From an uncultured Sphingomonas sp. (GTDB taxonomy: Bacteria > Pseudomonadota > Alphaproteobacteria > Sphingomonadales > Sphingomonadaceae), in NCBI RefSeq assembly GCF_913776855.1, contig NZ_CAJYQD010000014.1:1-64000 (forward strand): a stretch of 64,000 nt of DNA, in the 5' to 3' direction. Positions 1 through 8,150 of the stretch are shown here, piece after piece (the stretch's first letter is position 1; each line of letters opens with the position of its first letter). The notes below the pieces were generated by a model, which made no database searches, had not been told where the DNA came from, and saw nothing but the letters and a program-made list of their open reading frames with translations. The position numbers were made by a program, and so were the translations under genes.

Positions 1-882
1 GACCTGCAATGCGTGAAGGCGGCAGGCGTGACCTTTGCCGTGTCGGCGCTGGAGCGGGTGATCGAGGAACGCGCACGCGGTGACGCCGATGCGGCGCAGG
101 GCATTCGCGGCGATCTGGAAGCGCGCATCGGCGGCGGTATCCGGTCGGTAAAGCCGGGTTCGGCCGAGGCCGCCGAACTGAAGGCTGCGCTGATCGAGGC
201 GGGCATGTGGTCGCAATATCTGGAAGTCGCGATCGGCCCCGATGCGGAGGTGTTCACCAAGGCGCCGGTGCTGTCGACCGTGGGCTGGGGCGCGGAAGTC
301 GGCATTCGGTCAGATTCGTCGTGGAACAACCCCGAACCGGAAATCGTCATCGTTGCGACCAGCGACGGCAAGGCGGTCGGCGCGACGCTTGGCAACGACG
401 TCAACCTGCGCGATTTCGAAGGGCGCTCGGCGCTGCTGCTGGGTAAGGCGAAGGACAACAACGCCTCGACCGGCATCGGCCCGTTCATCCGGCTGTTCGA
501 CGAACACTTCACCATGGATACGGTGCGTGACGCGGTGGTCGACCTGCGCATCGACGGTCCGGAGGGCTATGTCCTGACCGGTACTAGCACCATGCGCGAG
601 ATCAGCCGCGATCCGGAGGATCTGGTACGGCAGGCGCTGTCGGAGCATCAATATCCCGACGGGTTCGTCCTGTTCCTCGGCACGCTGTTCGCACCGGTAC
701 AGGATCGCGACGAACCGGGTCGGGGGTTCACCCATAAGCCGGGTGACGTCGTGCGCATTTCCACGCCGTCGCTGGGCGAACTGGCCAACACCGTCACCAC
801 GTCGAAGGCGGCCGATCCATGGGGCTTCGGCATTCGCGACCTGATGCGCAACCTCGCGCGCCGCGGCCTGATCGCCGCCTGA
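1..882 (+). CDS. xylX: 2-keto-3-deoxy-xylonate dehydratase (FAH family), 5' end outside the window
   Basis: This fumarylacetoacetate-hydrolase-fold enzyme probably dehydrates 2-keto-3-deoxy-D-xylonate to alpha-ketoglutarate semialdehyde in the Weimberg xylose pathway. The frame is open to the window edge, and the segment DLQCVKAAGVTFAVS matches the interior of Caulobacter XylX as I remember it, so the GTG at 13 is not a real start and about 100 N-terminal residues are missing. Family-typical stretches include SQYLEVAIGPDAEVFTK, WNNPEPEIV, GNDVNLRDFEGRSALLLGKA and the C-terminal FGIRDLMRNLA. The acidic metal ligands of the FAH fold lie in the PEPE and NDVNLRDFE stretches. xylB follows 25 bases downstream and xylC overlaps the end of xylB, which supports the assignment. 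An arabinonate or fuconate pathway homologue is the main alternative. Confidence 0.85.
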   Translation, partial: DLQCVKAAGVTFAVSALERVIEERARGDADAAQGIRGDLEARIGGGIRSVKPGSAEAAELKAALIEAGMWSQYLEVAIGPDAEVFTKAPVLSTVGWGAEVGIRSDSSWNNPEPEIVIVATSDGKAVGATLGNDVNLRDFEGRSALLLGKAKDNNASTGIGPFIRLFDEHFTMDTVRDAVVDLRIDGPEGYVLTGTSTMREISRDPEDLVRQALSEHQYPDGFVLFLGTLFAPVQDRDEPGRGFTHKPGDVVRISTPSLGELANTVTTSKAADPWGFGIRDLMRNLARRGLIAA

Positions 883-907
883 TCCTCTCTTGCTGGAACT
901 GAACCCG

Positions 908-1702
908 ATGTCGCCTGACGATTTCGCCTACCCGATCGCGCCGGAAGTCCGCGCCTCCTACCCATCGCTTGCCGGCAAGCGCGTGCTGATCACCGGCGGC
1001 GGTTCGGGGATCGGTGCCGGCGTCGTGGAGGGCTTTGTACGGCAGGGTGCGCACGTCACCTTCTTCGATATTGCCGAAGCGGATTCGCTGGCGCTGATCG
1101 ACGAACTGGCCGGCGCCGGCCCGGTGCCGATGTTCAAGCGCGTCGACCTGACCGACATCGCTGCGCTCAAGGCCGCGATCGCCGAGGCAATTGCGGATGG
1201 GGGCGCGTTCGACGTGCTGGTCAACAATGCCGCCAGCGACGATCGCCATTCGATCGAGCAGGTCGACGAAGCCTATTGGGACAATCGGATGGGCGTGAAC
1301 CTGCGCCATCTGTTCTTTGCGGCGCAGGCGGTCATTCCGGGCATGAAGGCCGCCGGCAAGGGCGTGATCGTCAACATGGGGTCGATCAGCTGGCACCTCG
1401 CGCTGGAGGAACTGACGCTCTACCAGACCGCCAAGGCCGCGATCGAGGGGCTGACCCGGTCGTTCGCGCGTGAGCTGGGCGGGGACGGCATCCGGTCGGT
1501 CTGCGTCATTCCGGGCAATGTCCGCACGCCGCGGCAGTTGAAATGGTACACGCCAGAGGGTGAGGCCGAGATCGTGAAGGCACAATGCCTGAACGGTCGC
1601 CTGGTTGCGGGCGACATCGCGGCGATGATCCTGTTCCTTGCGTCGGACGATGCGCGGCTGGTAACCGGGCACAGCTTCTTCGTGGATGCAGGGTGGCGGT
1701 AA
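908..1702 (+). CDS. xylB: NAD-dependent D-xylose 1-dehydrogenase (SDR family)
   Basis: This classical short-chain dehydrogenase probably oxidises D-xylose to xylonolactone, the first step of the Weimberg pathway. The Rossmann motif TGGGSGIG is at residues 29-36, and the catalytic set is Ser159, Tyr172 and Lys176 (YQTAK). The NNAA motif, DDRHSIEQVDEAYW and the KWYTPEGEAEIV region resemble Caulobacter XylB as I remember it. I chose the ATG at 908 over the in-frame TTG at 890 because the shorter protein fits the family. It lies between xylX and xylC in an operon; its stop lies one base before the chosen xylC start. Specificity for xylose rather than L-arabinose or L-fucose is inferred from neighbours and similarity. 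Confidence 0.86.
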   Translation: MSPDDFAYPIAPEVRASYPSLAGKRVLITGGGSGIGAGVVEGFVRQGAHVTFFDIAEADSLALIDELAGAGPVPMFKRVDLTDIAALKAAIAEAIADGGAFDVLVNNAASDDRHSIEQVDEAYWDNRMGVNLRHLFFAAQAVIPGMKAAGKGVIVNMGSISWHLALEELTLYQTAKAAIEGLTRSFARELGGDGIRSVCVIPGNVRTPRQLKWYTPEGEAEIVKAQCLNGRLVAGDIAAMILFLASDDARLVTGHSFFVDAGWR

Positions 1703-1703
1703 G

Positions 1704-2594
1704 ATGACGATGGTACAGCGTTCCGAACCGGTCAGCGTGTGGGATTTGTCGGCGCCGCTGCTCGAGGGGCCGGTGTGGGTCGATCGGGACGACGCGCTCT
1801 GGTTCGGCTGTATCAAGACTCCACGCATCCACCGCTATGACCCGGCGACCGGAGAGCGGCGCAGCTGGGCGGCGCCGGGGCAGTGCGGCTTCGTACTGCC
1901 ATCGGCCGATGGCAAGTTCATTGCCGGATTGCAGACCGGGCTGCATCGGTTCGATCCCGTAACCGGCGGGTTCGAGCTGCTGGTCGACCCCGAACCGAAC
2001 CTGCCGGGCAACCGGTTGAACGACGCGACGGTCGATCCGTCGGGGCGGTTGTGGTTCGGGACGATGGATGATGGTGAGAGTACCGCGACCGGCAACATTT
2101 ATCGCCTGGGCGCGGACGGTCGTGCGGTCGCTTCTGCGCCACCGGTGGCGATCACCAACGGGCCTGCGGTCAGTCCCGACGGGCGCACGCTGTATCATGT
2201 CGATACGCTGGGCGGACATATCCATGCCTGCACCGTCGCTGCGGACGGATCGCTGACCAATCGGCGGTTGTTCGTGTCGATCCCGAATGACGAAGGCTAT
2301 CCCGATGGCCCGACCGTCGACGCCGAGGGTTGTGTGTGGGTCGGACTGTATGCCGGCTGGGGTATTCGCCGCTATTCGCCCAAGGGCGAACTGCTGGAAA
2401 CGGTCCGGATGCCGGTCGATGCGATCACCAAGATCGCGTTCAGCGGTCCCGATCGGCGGACGGTGTTCGCCACCACCGCCAACAAGCATCACGACGCCGA
2501 ACAGGCGGCGGCGCAACCGCTGGCGGGCAATCTGTTCCAGTTCGAGGTCGATGTGCCGGGCGTCGCGGGCACGGAGATTTCGGTCGGAATCTGA
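1704..2594 (+). CDS. xylC: Xylono-1,4-lactonase (SMP-30/gluconolactonase family)
   Basis: This six-bladed beta-propeller lactonase probably opens xylonolactone to xylonate. SMP-30 landmarks are visible: an N-terminal LLEGPVWVDRDDALWF blade whose Glu is a metal ligand, RLNDATVDPSGRLWFGTMDDGE (metal-binding Asn and Asp), ITNGPAVSPDGRTLYHVDT, and YPDGPTVDAEG (metal-binding Asp). The protein is 296 residues, usual for the family. The ATG at 1704 is preferred to the one at 1686 because MTMVQRSEPVSVWDL aligns with Caulobacter XylC from its first residues; translation is probably coupled to xylB. The gene ends 16 bases before the convergent LacI-type regulator, so the xylose operon stops here. Confidence 0.86.
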   Translation: MTMVQRSEPVSVWDLSAPLLEGPVWVDRDDALWFGCIKTPRIHRYDPATGERRSWAAPGQCGFVLPSADGKFIAGLQTGLHRFDPVTGGFELLVDPEPNLPGNRLNDATVDPSGRLWFGTMDDGESTATGNIYRLGADGRAVASAPPVAITNGPAVSPDGRTLYHVDTLGGHIHACTVAADGSLTNRRLFVSIPNDEGYPDGPTVDAEGCVWVGLYAGWGIRRYSPKGELLETVRMPVDAITKIAFSGPDRRTVFATTANKHHDAEQAAAQPLAGNLFQFEVDVPGVAGTEISVGI

Positions 2595-2610
2595 CGGCGC
2601 GGAAATCCGC

Positions 2611-3633
2611 TCACGTCGATTTGCGCACCACCAGTTCGGGCGGGAGCAGGGCGGGGGCGGTTTCACGGCGATCGATGCGGCGGATCAGCATGTCGACCAG
2701 CAGTTCCCCCGCGCGCGCATAATCCTGTCGGATCGTGGTCAGCGGCGGTTGGGCGAGCGAGGCGGCGGGAATATCGTCGAACCCGACGACCGCGACGTCG
2801 CGTGGCACGCTGCGGCCCGCTTCGGTCAATGCCCGCATCGCCCCCAAGGCGATCATGTCGGATGCGGCAAAGATGGCATCGAACGCGATGCCGCGCGCCA
2901 GCAGGCGACTGGCGGCGTCATAGCCCGACGCCTCACTCGACAGCGCATCGACCTGCAACCCCGGATCGATCGGCAGGCCGGCCGCCTGTAGCGCGGCGGC
3001 AAGGCCGCGATAGCGATCGCGTGATTCGGGATAATGGCTGGAGGCGTCGCCCAGAAAGGCGATGCTGCGCCGGCCCCGGTCGATCAGGTGCAGCCCGGCA
3101 TCGCGCCCACCGCCGAAATTGTCGCAACCGATGACGGTGCCGGGATGGGCGGGATCGGCCGATCCCCACCGGACGAAATGCGTGCCCTGCGCCACCAACT
3201 GGTCCAGTCGACGCGAATAATCGTCGAAATCGCCATAGCCGAGCAGGATCAGCCCATCGGCCTTGCGACTGTCCTCATAATCGACATGCCAGTCGGCGGA
3301 GAGCTGCTGGAACGAGGTCAGCAGGTCATAACCACGCGCACCACAGGTATGCAGGATCGATCCCAGCATCGACAGGAAGAACGGATTGATCCGCGACCCG
3401 TCGGGTGCGGGGTCCTCGAAGAACAGCAAGGCAAGCGTCGATGTGCTGCCCCGGCGCAGGGCAGAGGCGTTCTTGTCGACCTTGTAGTTCAGCTGGGCCG
3501 CGATCGCCTCGATCCGCAGGCGGGTGGCGGCGCTGACCGTGCGGTCGCCGCGCAGTGCCCGGCTGACGGTCGGTTGCGACACGCCGGCCAGCGCCGCGAT
3601 GTCGAACGAGGTCGGCTTGTCGCCCGCCGCCAT
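2611..3633 (-). CDS. LacI-family transcriptional regulator, probable maltodextrin/glycogen regulator
   Basis: This is a 340-residue DNA-binding regulator. The N-terminal helix-turn-helix and hinge run from about residue 9 to 55 (FDIAALAGVSQPTVSRALRG, then LNYKVDKNASALRRG). The rest is a periplasmic-binding-protein-like effector domain, with FDAIFAASDMIALGAMRAL and DVAVVGFDDIPAASLAQPPLTTI near the C terminus. It is divergent from a TBDR and convergent with xylC. The motif AATACGTATGC lies in the divergent promoter region (3709-3719) and again upstream of glgP (24401-24411). This favours control of maltodextrin and glycogen genes over the xylose genes; the effector is unknown. Confidence 0.85.
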   Translation of the reverse strand: MAAGDKPTSFDIAALAGVSQPTVSRALRGDRTVSAATRLRIEAIAAQLNYKVDKNASALRRGSTSTLALLFFEDPAPDGSRINPFFLSMLGSILHTCGARGYDLLTSFQQLSADWHVDYEDSRKADGLILLGYGDFDDYSRRLDQLVAQGTHFVRWGSADPAHPGTVIGCDNFGGGRDAGLHLIDRGRRSIAFLGDASSHYPESRDRYRGLAAALQAAGLPIDPGLQVDALSSEASGYDAASRLLARGIAFDAIFAASDMIALGAMRALTEAGRSVPRDVAVVGFDDIPAASLAQPPLTTIRQDYARAGELLVDMLIRRIDRRETAPALLPPELVVRKST

Positions 3634-3708
3634 GCCGTGTTCTTCCTCCCCGAGACCGATTTGCCGCCGGTGTAGCGGCGACGCATCGGTACCGGCAAGT
3701 GTCGACTG

Positions 3709-3720
3709 AATACGTATGCT
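3709..3720. promoter_or_regulatory. Candidate LacI-type operator in the regulator/TBDR divergent region
   Basis: The sequence AATACGTATGCT is centred on the palindrome ATACGTAT, within the wider imperfect palindrome TGAATACGTATGCTG. It lies 75 bases upstream of the regulator start and 98 bases upstream of the TBDR start. Eleven bases, AATACGTATGC, recur exactly at 24401-24411 upstream of glgP. A central CpG within a short palindrome is typical of LacI-family operators. Binding by the adjacent regulator is inferred. Confidence 0.5.
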
Positions 3721-3818
3721 GTCCGCTTCTCAACGCCCCGCAATGGTTTCAATAGGACGGTACGGACGAACCGGGCGAAAGAGCCGGGGAATCAACCATC
3801 GTTGGGGAGGATTGGATC

Positions 3819-6572
3819 ATGCGGTATTCATCGCAAGCGTCGACGTGCGCCAAATTGGCGCGGGGGTCGAGCATCACGGCATTGATGGTTGCAGGGCTGC
3901 TGGCAGGCGCCGGCACTGCCGTTGCGCAGACTGCGCCGGCGCAGACGGACGCCACCGATCCGACCGCCACCCCGGCGACGGAAGAAGACACCGACATCGT
4001 CGTCACCGGTTTTCGCGCCAGCCTGGAAAACGCGGTCGCCGAAAAGAAGAATCGCGATCAGGTCGTCGAATCGATTTCGGCCGAGGATATCGGCAAGCTG
4101 CCCGACGCGTCGATCGCGGAATCGATCGCCCGTCTGCCGGGCCTGACCTCGCAGCGCGTCTCGGGCCGGTCGAACTCGATCTCGATCCGCGGTTTCGCGC
4201 CCGATTTCTCGACCACGCTGCTGAACGGCCGCGAACAGACGTCGACCGGCGACAATCGCGCCGTCGAATATGACCAGTATCCCGCCGAAATCATGAGCCA
4301 GGTGCTGGTGTACAAGACCGGTCAGGCGAACCTGGTCGGACAGGGTCTGTCGGGCACCGTCGACCTGCGTACCGTCCGCCCGCTGGAATATGGTCGCCGG
4401 GCGATCTCGATCGGTGCGCGTGGCACCTATGCCGATCTCGGCAAGCTGAACGCCGGGTCGCGCGACAAGGGTTACCGCGTCAACGGCACGTACATCGACC
4501 AGTTTGCCGACGACAAGATCGGCATCGCGCTGTCGGGCAATTACCTCGACGAGCCGTACCAGATCCAGGAGTTCAACGCCTGGGGCTATGCCGGTTTCAA
4601 CGGGCAGGGCGTGATCGGCGGATCGAAGTCGTACGTCACCTCGACCCGGCTGAAGCGCCTCGGCCTGTCGGGTACGTTGCAGTACCGGCCGGTGCCGAAC
4701 CTGACCGTCACGGTCGACGGCTTCTATTCGGACTTCAACGACGACCAGATCAAGCGCGGTATCGAATTGCCGCTGGGTTATGGTCAGGACTTCAACAATC
4801 CGAACAACCCCAATGGCGTCAAGCTGACCGGCACCACCGCCAACAGCGACGGCTTCGTCACGTCGGGCACGTTCGGCAATGTCGAGGGCGTGGTCCGCAA
4901 CGACGCGTTCGAACGCAAGGCGAAGCTGTATTCGTTCGGCTACAACATGGCATGGCGCGGCGACGACGGCTGGAACGCGACGCTCGACGCCAGCTATTCG
5001 AAGACCGATCGCGAGGAAATCATCCTCGAAAGCTATGCCGGCACCGGATATGGCCAGAATGTCGGGGCGAAGGACACGATTTCCTTCACCAGCGGCAAGA
5101 CCGGCACCGTGTTCAAGCCGACGCTGAACTATTCCGATCCGAACCTGATCCTGCTGACCGATCCGCTCGGCTGGGGCGGCACCAACCTGCAGGCCGGTTA
5201 TTTCAACGACCGCATCGTCAAGGACCGCATCGCGCAGTATCGCTTCGAGGTCGAGAAGGAGCTGGACGACTTCTTCAGCGCGGTGAAGGTCGGGCTGAAC
5301 TATACCGATCGCGACAAGTCACTCACCCCTGACGAAGCGCTGCTGGCGCTGAGTGGCGGCCTGCGCCAGCTGCGCATTCCCGATCAGTATGTGAAGGAGC
5401 CGACGAGCCTCAACTATCTGGGTCTCGGGCCGATGCTCAGCTACGATCCGCGCGACCTGCTGGCGGGCGGCGTATATCAGCTCAACCCGAACACCAGCCT
5501 CGATGTGCCTGCCAAGGCGTTCCGCATCGAGGAAGACCTGATGACGATGTATGTCCAGGCGGACATCAATCAGGACATTGGCGGGTCGGTGCTGACCGGT
5601 AACATCGGCCTGCAGGCGGTGAATACCGAACAGAAGTCGTCGGGCCTGGTCGCGGCGGCGGGGACGCTGGTCCCGACCATTCGCGGGGCGGATTACTGGG
5701 ATCTGCTGCCCAGCCTGAACCTGTCGCTGCGGATGCCGGGCGACTGGGTAATCCGTGCAGGTGCCGCGCGGCAGGTGCAGCGGCCGCGTCTGGACGATAT
5801 GCGCGTGTCGCAGGGCTATGGTTACAACCCGCAGGAGCGCATCATCACCGGCGGTGGCGGCAACCCGTATCTCCGTCCGATCCGGTCGAACTCGTTCGAC
5901 CTGACGCTGGAGAAGTATTTCGGCCGATCGGGCTACATTGCGGCACAGGGTTTCTACAAGGACCTGAAGTCGTTCGTATATAACCAGACGATCCCGTTCG
6001 ACTATGCCGGGTTCCCGACGCCGACCGGTACGCCGGCCGGCACCCCGACGCTCGGCCGTGCCGACGTGCCGATCAACGGCGCGGGTGGCAGCATCTATGG
6101 CGTCGAGCTGGCTGCCACGCTTCCACTCAGCACCTTCGCCTCGTTCCTCGACGGCTTCGGCGTGACGGGCGGCGGTTCGTGGACCAAGACCCAGATCAAG
6201 CCCAACCCGACGTCGCCGCCGGAAAACATCCCCGGCTATTCGAAGTGGGTCGTCAACGGCACGGCGTATTTCGAAAAATGGGGCTTCAGCGCCCGCGGAT
6301 CGGCGCGCTACCGTTCGACCTTCGTCGGCGAACTGTCGGGCTTCGGTGGCAATCGCCAGCGCCGCCGCGCGCTGGACGAGACGATCATCGATGCGCAGGT
6401 CGGCTATGAGTTCCAGAAGGGCACCGCGCTCGAAGGGCTGTCGATCTTCGTCCAGGGGCAGAACCTGACCGACGAGCGCTTCTCGACCGTCGATCCGGGA
6501 TATGACCTCGCCGTGATCGACTATCAGAGCTATGGCCGGCGCTTCCTGGCCGGGGCATCGTTCCGGTTCTGA
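3819..6572 (+). CDS. TonB-dependent outer-membrane receptor, probably for maltodextrins
   Basis: This 917-residue TBDR has a signal peptide (residues 1 to about 37, ending TAVAQ), a TonB-box-like TDIVVTGF around residues 58-65 and a plug with EDIGKLPDASIAESIARLPGL and NSISIRGF. The beta-barrel closes with an aromatic C terminus (ASFRF). The SAEDIGKLPDASIAE plug subtype is typical of carbohydrate receptors of Caulobacter, Xanthomonas and sphingomonads, including the maltose receptor MalA. A strong ribosome-binding site (GGGGAGGA) precedes the ATG. The genes downstream encode a halogenase, amylase, alpha-glucosidases and a sugar MFS carrier, which supports alpha-glucan oligosaccharides as substrate. 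The substrate is inferred from context. Confidence 0.9.
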   Translation: MRYSSQASTCAKLARGSSITALMVAGLLAGAGTAVAQTAPAQTDATDPTATPATEEDTDIVVTGFRASLENAVAEKKNRDQVVESISAEDIGKLPDASIAESIARLPGLTSQRVSGRSNSISIRGFAPDFSTTLLNGREQTSTGDNRAVEYDQYPAEIMSQVLVYKTGQANLVGQGLSGTVDLRTVRPLEYGRRAISIGARGTYADLGKLNAGSRDKGYRVNGTYIDQFADDKIGIALSGNYLDEPYQIQEFNAWGYAGFNGQGVIGGSKSYVTSTRLKRLGLSGTLQYRPVPNLTVTVDGFYSDFNDDQIKRGIELPLGYGQDFNNPNNPNGVKLTGTTANSDGFVTSGTFGNVEGVVRNDAFERKAKLYSFGYNMAWRGDDGWNATLDASYSKTDREEIILESYAGTGYGQNVGAKDTISFTSGKTGTVFKPTLNYSDPNLILLTDPLGWGGTNLQAGYFNDRIVKDRIAQYRFEVEKELDDFFSAVKVGLNYTDRDKSLTPDEALLALSGGLRQLRIPDQYVKEPTSLNYLGLGPMLSYDPRDLLAGGVYQLNPNTSLDVPAKAFRIEEDLMTMYVQADINQDIGGSVLTGNIGLQAVNTEQKSSGLVAAAGTLVPTIRGADYWDLLPSLNLSLRMPGDWVIRAGAARQVQRPRLDDMRVSQGYGYNPQERIITGGGGNPYLRPIRSNSFDLTLEKYFGRSGYIAAQGFYKDLKSFVYNQTIPFDYAGFPTPTGTPAGTPTLGRADVPINGAGGSIYGVELAATLPLSTFASFLDGFGVTGGGSWTKTQIKPNPTSPPENIPGYSKWVVNGTAYFEKWGFSARGSARYRSTFVGELSGFGGNRQRRRALDETIIDAQVGYEFQKGTALEGLSIFVQGQNLTDERFSTVDPGYDLAVIDYQSYGRRFLAGASFRF

Positions 6573-6581
6573 TGAACGTCT

Positions 6582-6608
6582 CCGCCCGCCCTCGCACGGG
6601 GCGGGCGG
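6582..6608 (+). terminator. GC-rich hairpin between the TBDR and the halogenase
   Basis: CCGCCCGCCC at 6582-6591 pairs perfectly with GGGCGGGCGG at 6599-6608 around a 7-base loop, starting 9 bases after the TBDR stop. Only two Ts follow, so it may be a weak terminator or an RNA-stabilising stem that sets receptor expression above the downstream enzymes. Confidence 0.5.
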
Positions 6609-6629
6609 GTTGATCGGATGGAGGCGTGG

Positions 6630-8150
6630 ATGGCGATCGATCAGGAACCGGTACGGCGCGTCGCCATTGTCGGGGGCGGATCGGCCGGGTGGATGGCGGC
6701 GGCGGCATTGGCCCGCTTCCTCCCCGCCGACACCATTGTCACGCTGATCGAATCCGACGCGATCGGGACGGTCGGCGTAGGCGAGGCGACCATCCCCCAG
6801 TTGCGTCTGTTCAACCACAATCTCGGTATCGACGAGGACGATTTCGTCGCGCGTACCGGCGGCAGTTTCAAGCTGGGCATCGAGTTTGCCGGCTGGAACG
6901 GCGCAGACAGCCGCTACCTCCATGCATTCGGCACGATCGGCCGTTCGGTCGGGCTGGTGCCGTTTCACCATTATTGGCTGGCGGCCGGCGGCAGCGATCG
7001 CCCGTCGTCGCTCTGGTCGCACAGCGCATGTGCGCAAGCGGCGGCGCAGGACCGGTTCGACCGCGATCCCGGCAGCCCGCAGGCGCCGTCGGGTGTGTCC
7101 TGGGCCTATCATTTCGATGCCGCGCGCTATGCCGCCTATCTGCGCGAGCTGGCCGAGACGGGCGGCGTTGTCCGGGTCGAAGGGCGGGTAGTCGACGTGG
7201 CGCAGGATGGTGCGACCGGGCTGATCGCCGGCGTTGTGCTGGACGACGGTCGCCGGGTCGATGCCGATTTCTTCGTCGATTGTTCCGGGTTCGCCGCGCT
7301 GCTGATCGGGCGGATGGTGGGCGATCGCTGGGACGACTGGTCGGCGCTGCTGCCGTGCGACCGGGCGCTGGCGGTACCTTGCGAGTCGGTTCAGCCGATC
7401 ACCCCCTATACCTGTGCCACCGCCCGTGCGGCGGGCTGGCAATGGCGCATTCCGTTGCAGGAGCGGACCGGCAACGGGCTGGTCTATAGCAGCGCGCATC
7501 TGTCCGACGACGAGGCTGCCGCCACGTTGCTTGGCAATCTGGACGGGGCGGCACTGGGCGATCCCCGGCCGCTGCGTTTTACCACGGGGCGGCGGCACGC
7601 GCCGTGGATCGGCAATTGCGTCGCGCTGGGGCTGGCGGCGGGGTTCATGGAGCCGTTGGAATCGACCTCGATCCATCTGGTCCAGTCGGGAATTGCGCGG
7701 TTGTTGTCGCTGTGGCCGACCGTCGCCCCGCGCGCTGCCGACATCGCCGAGTTCAACCGGCAGTCCGCGCGCGAATGGCTGAGCATCCGCGACTTCCTGA
7801 TTGCGCATTACGCGCTCAACGGGCGGAACGAGCCTTTCTGGCGGGAACGCCGCGCGATGCCGTTGCCCGAGACGCTGCGCGAACGCATTGCGTTGTTCGA
7901 GCAATCGGGCCGGATCGTGCGCGACGAACATGAATTGTTCGCCGAGGTCGCGTGGTTGCAGTTGCTGGTCGGGCAGGGGGTGGTCGCCAAGGGCTATCAC
8001 CCGCTCGCCGCTGCGTTGCCGGCCGCGCGGCGTGACCAGTTTCTCGACATCTCGGCGCAACATGTCGCCGCCACGGTCGCGCGGATGCCGACCCATGACC
8101 AGTTTCTCCGCGCCCATTGCCCGGCGCCCGATGCAAAGGTTGCCGCGTGA
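6630..8150 (+). CDS. Flavin-dependent (tryptophan-type) halogenase in the maltodextrin locus
   Basis: This 506-residue protein is of the FAD-dependent halogenase family. It has the FAD-binding GGGSAGWM (residues 15-22), a GVGEATIP motif (49-56), a lysine at position 81 in GSFKLGIEF matching the catalytic Lys79 of PrnA/RebH, the halogenase signature WQWRIP near residue 272, and an EPLEST motif near residue 341 that carries the second catalytic residue, a Glu. The ATG at 6630 is chosen because GGAGG lies five bases upstream. The 3' end overlaps the amylase gene by four bases (GTGA). The substrate is unknown; related TBDR-linked enzymes are not known to belong to indole natural-product pathways. 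A paralogue lies at 29701-31230. Confidence 0.85.
   Translation: MAIDQEPVRRVAIVGGGSAGWMAAAALARFLPADTIVTLIESDAIGTVGVGEATIPQLRLFNHNLGIDEDDFVARTGGSFKLGIEFAGWNGADSRYLHAFGTIGRSVGLVPFHHYWLAAGGSDRPSSLWSHSACAQAAAQDRFDRDPGSPQAPSGVSWAYHFDAARYAAYLRELAETGGVVRVEGRVVDVAQDGATGLIAGVVLDDGRRVDADFFVDCSGFAALLIGRMVGDRWDDWSALLPCDRALAVPCESVQPITPYTCATARAAGWQWRIPLQERTGNGLVYSSAHLSDDEAAATLLGNLDGAALGDPRPLRFTTGRRHAPWIGNCVALGLAAGFMEPLESTSIHLVQSGIARLLSLWPTVAPRAADIAEFNRQSAREWLSIRDFLIAHYALNGRNEPFWRERRAMPLPETLRERIALFEQSGRIVRDEHELFAEVAWLQLLVGQGVVAKGYHPLAAALPAARRDQFLDISAQHVAATVARMPTHDQFLRAHCPAPDAKVAA

Noticed and set aside
13..882. A GTG at 13 as the start of xylX
   Set aside because: The frame is open upstream to the window edge and continues the family alignment (DLQC before the GTG), so the gene simply enters from the left.
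6630..8150. A halogenated natural-product gene cluster
   Set aside because: No indole, polyketide or peptide synthesis genes are nearby; all neighbours are sugar-uptake and glycoside-hydrolase genes.
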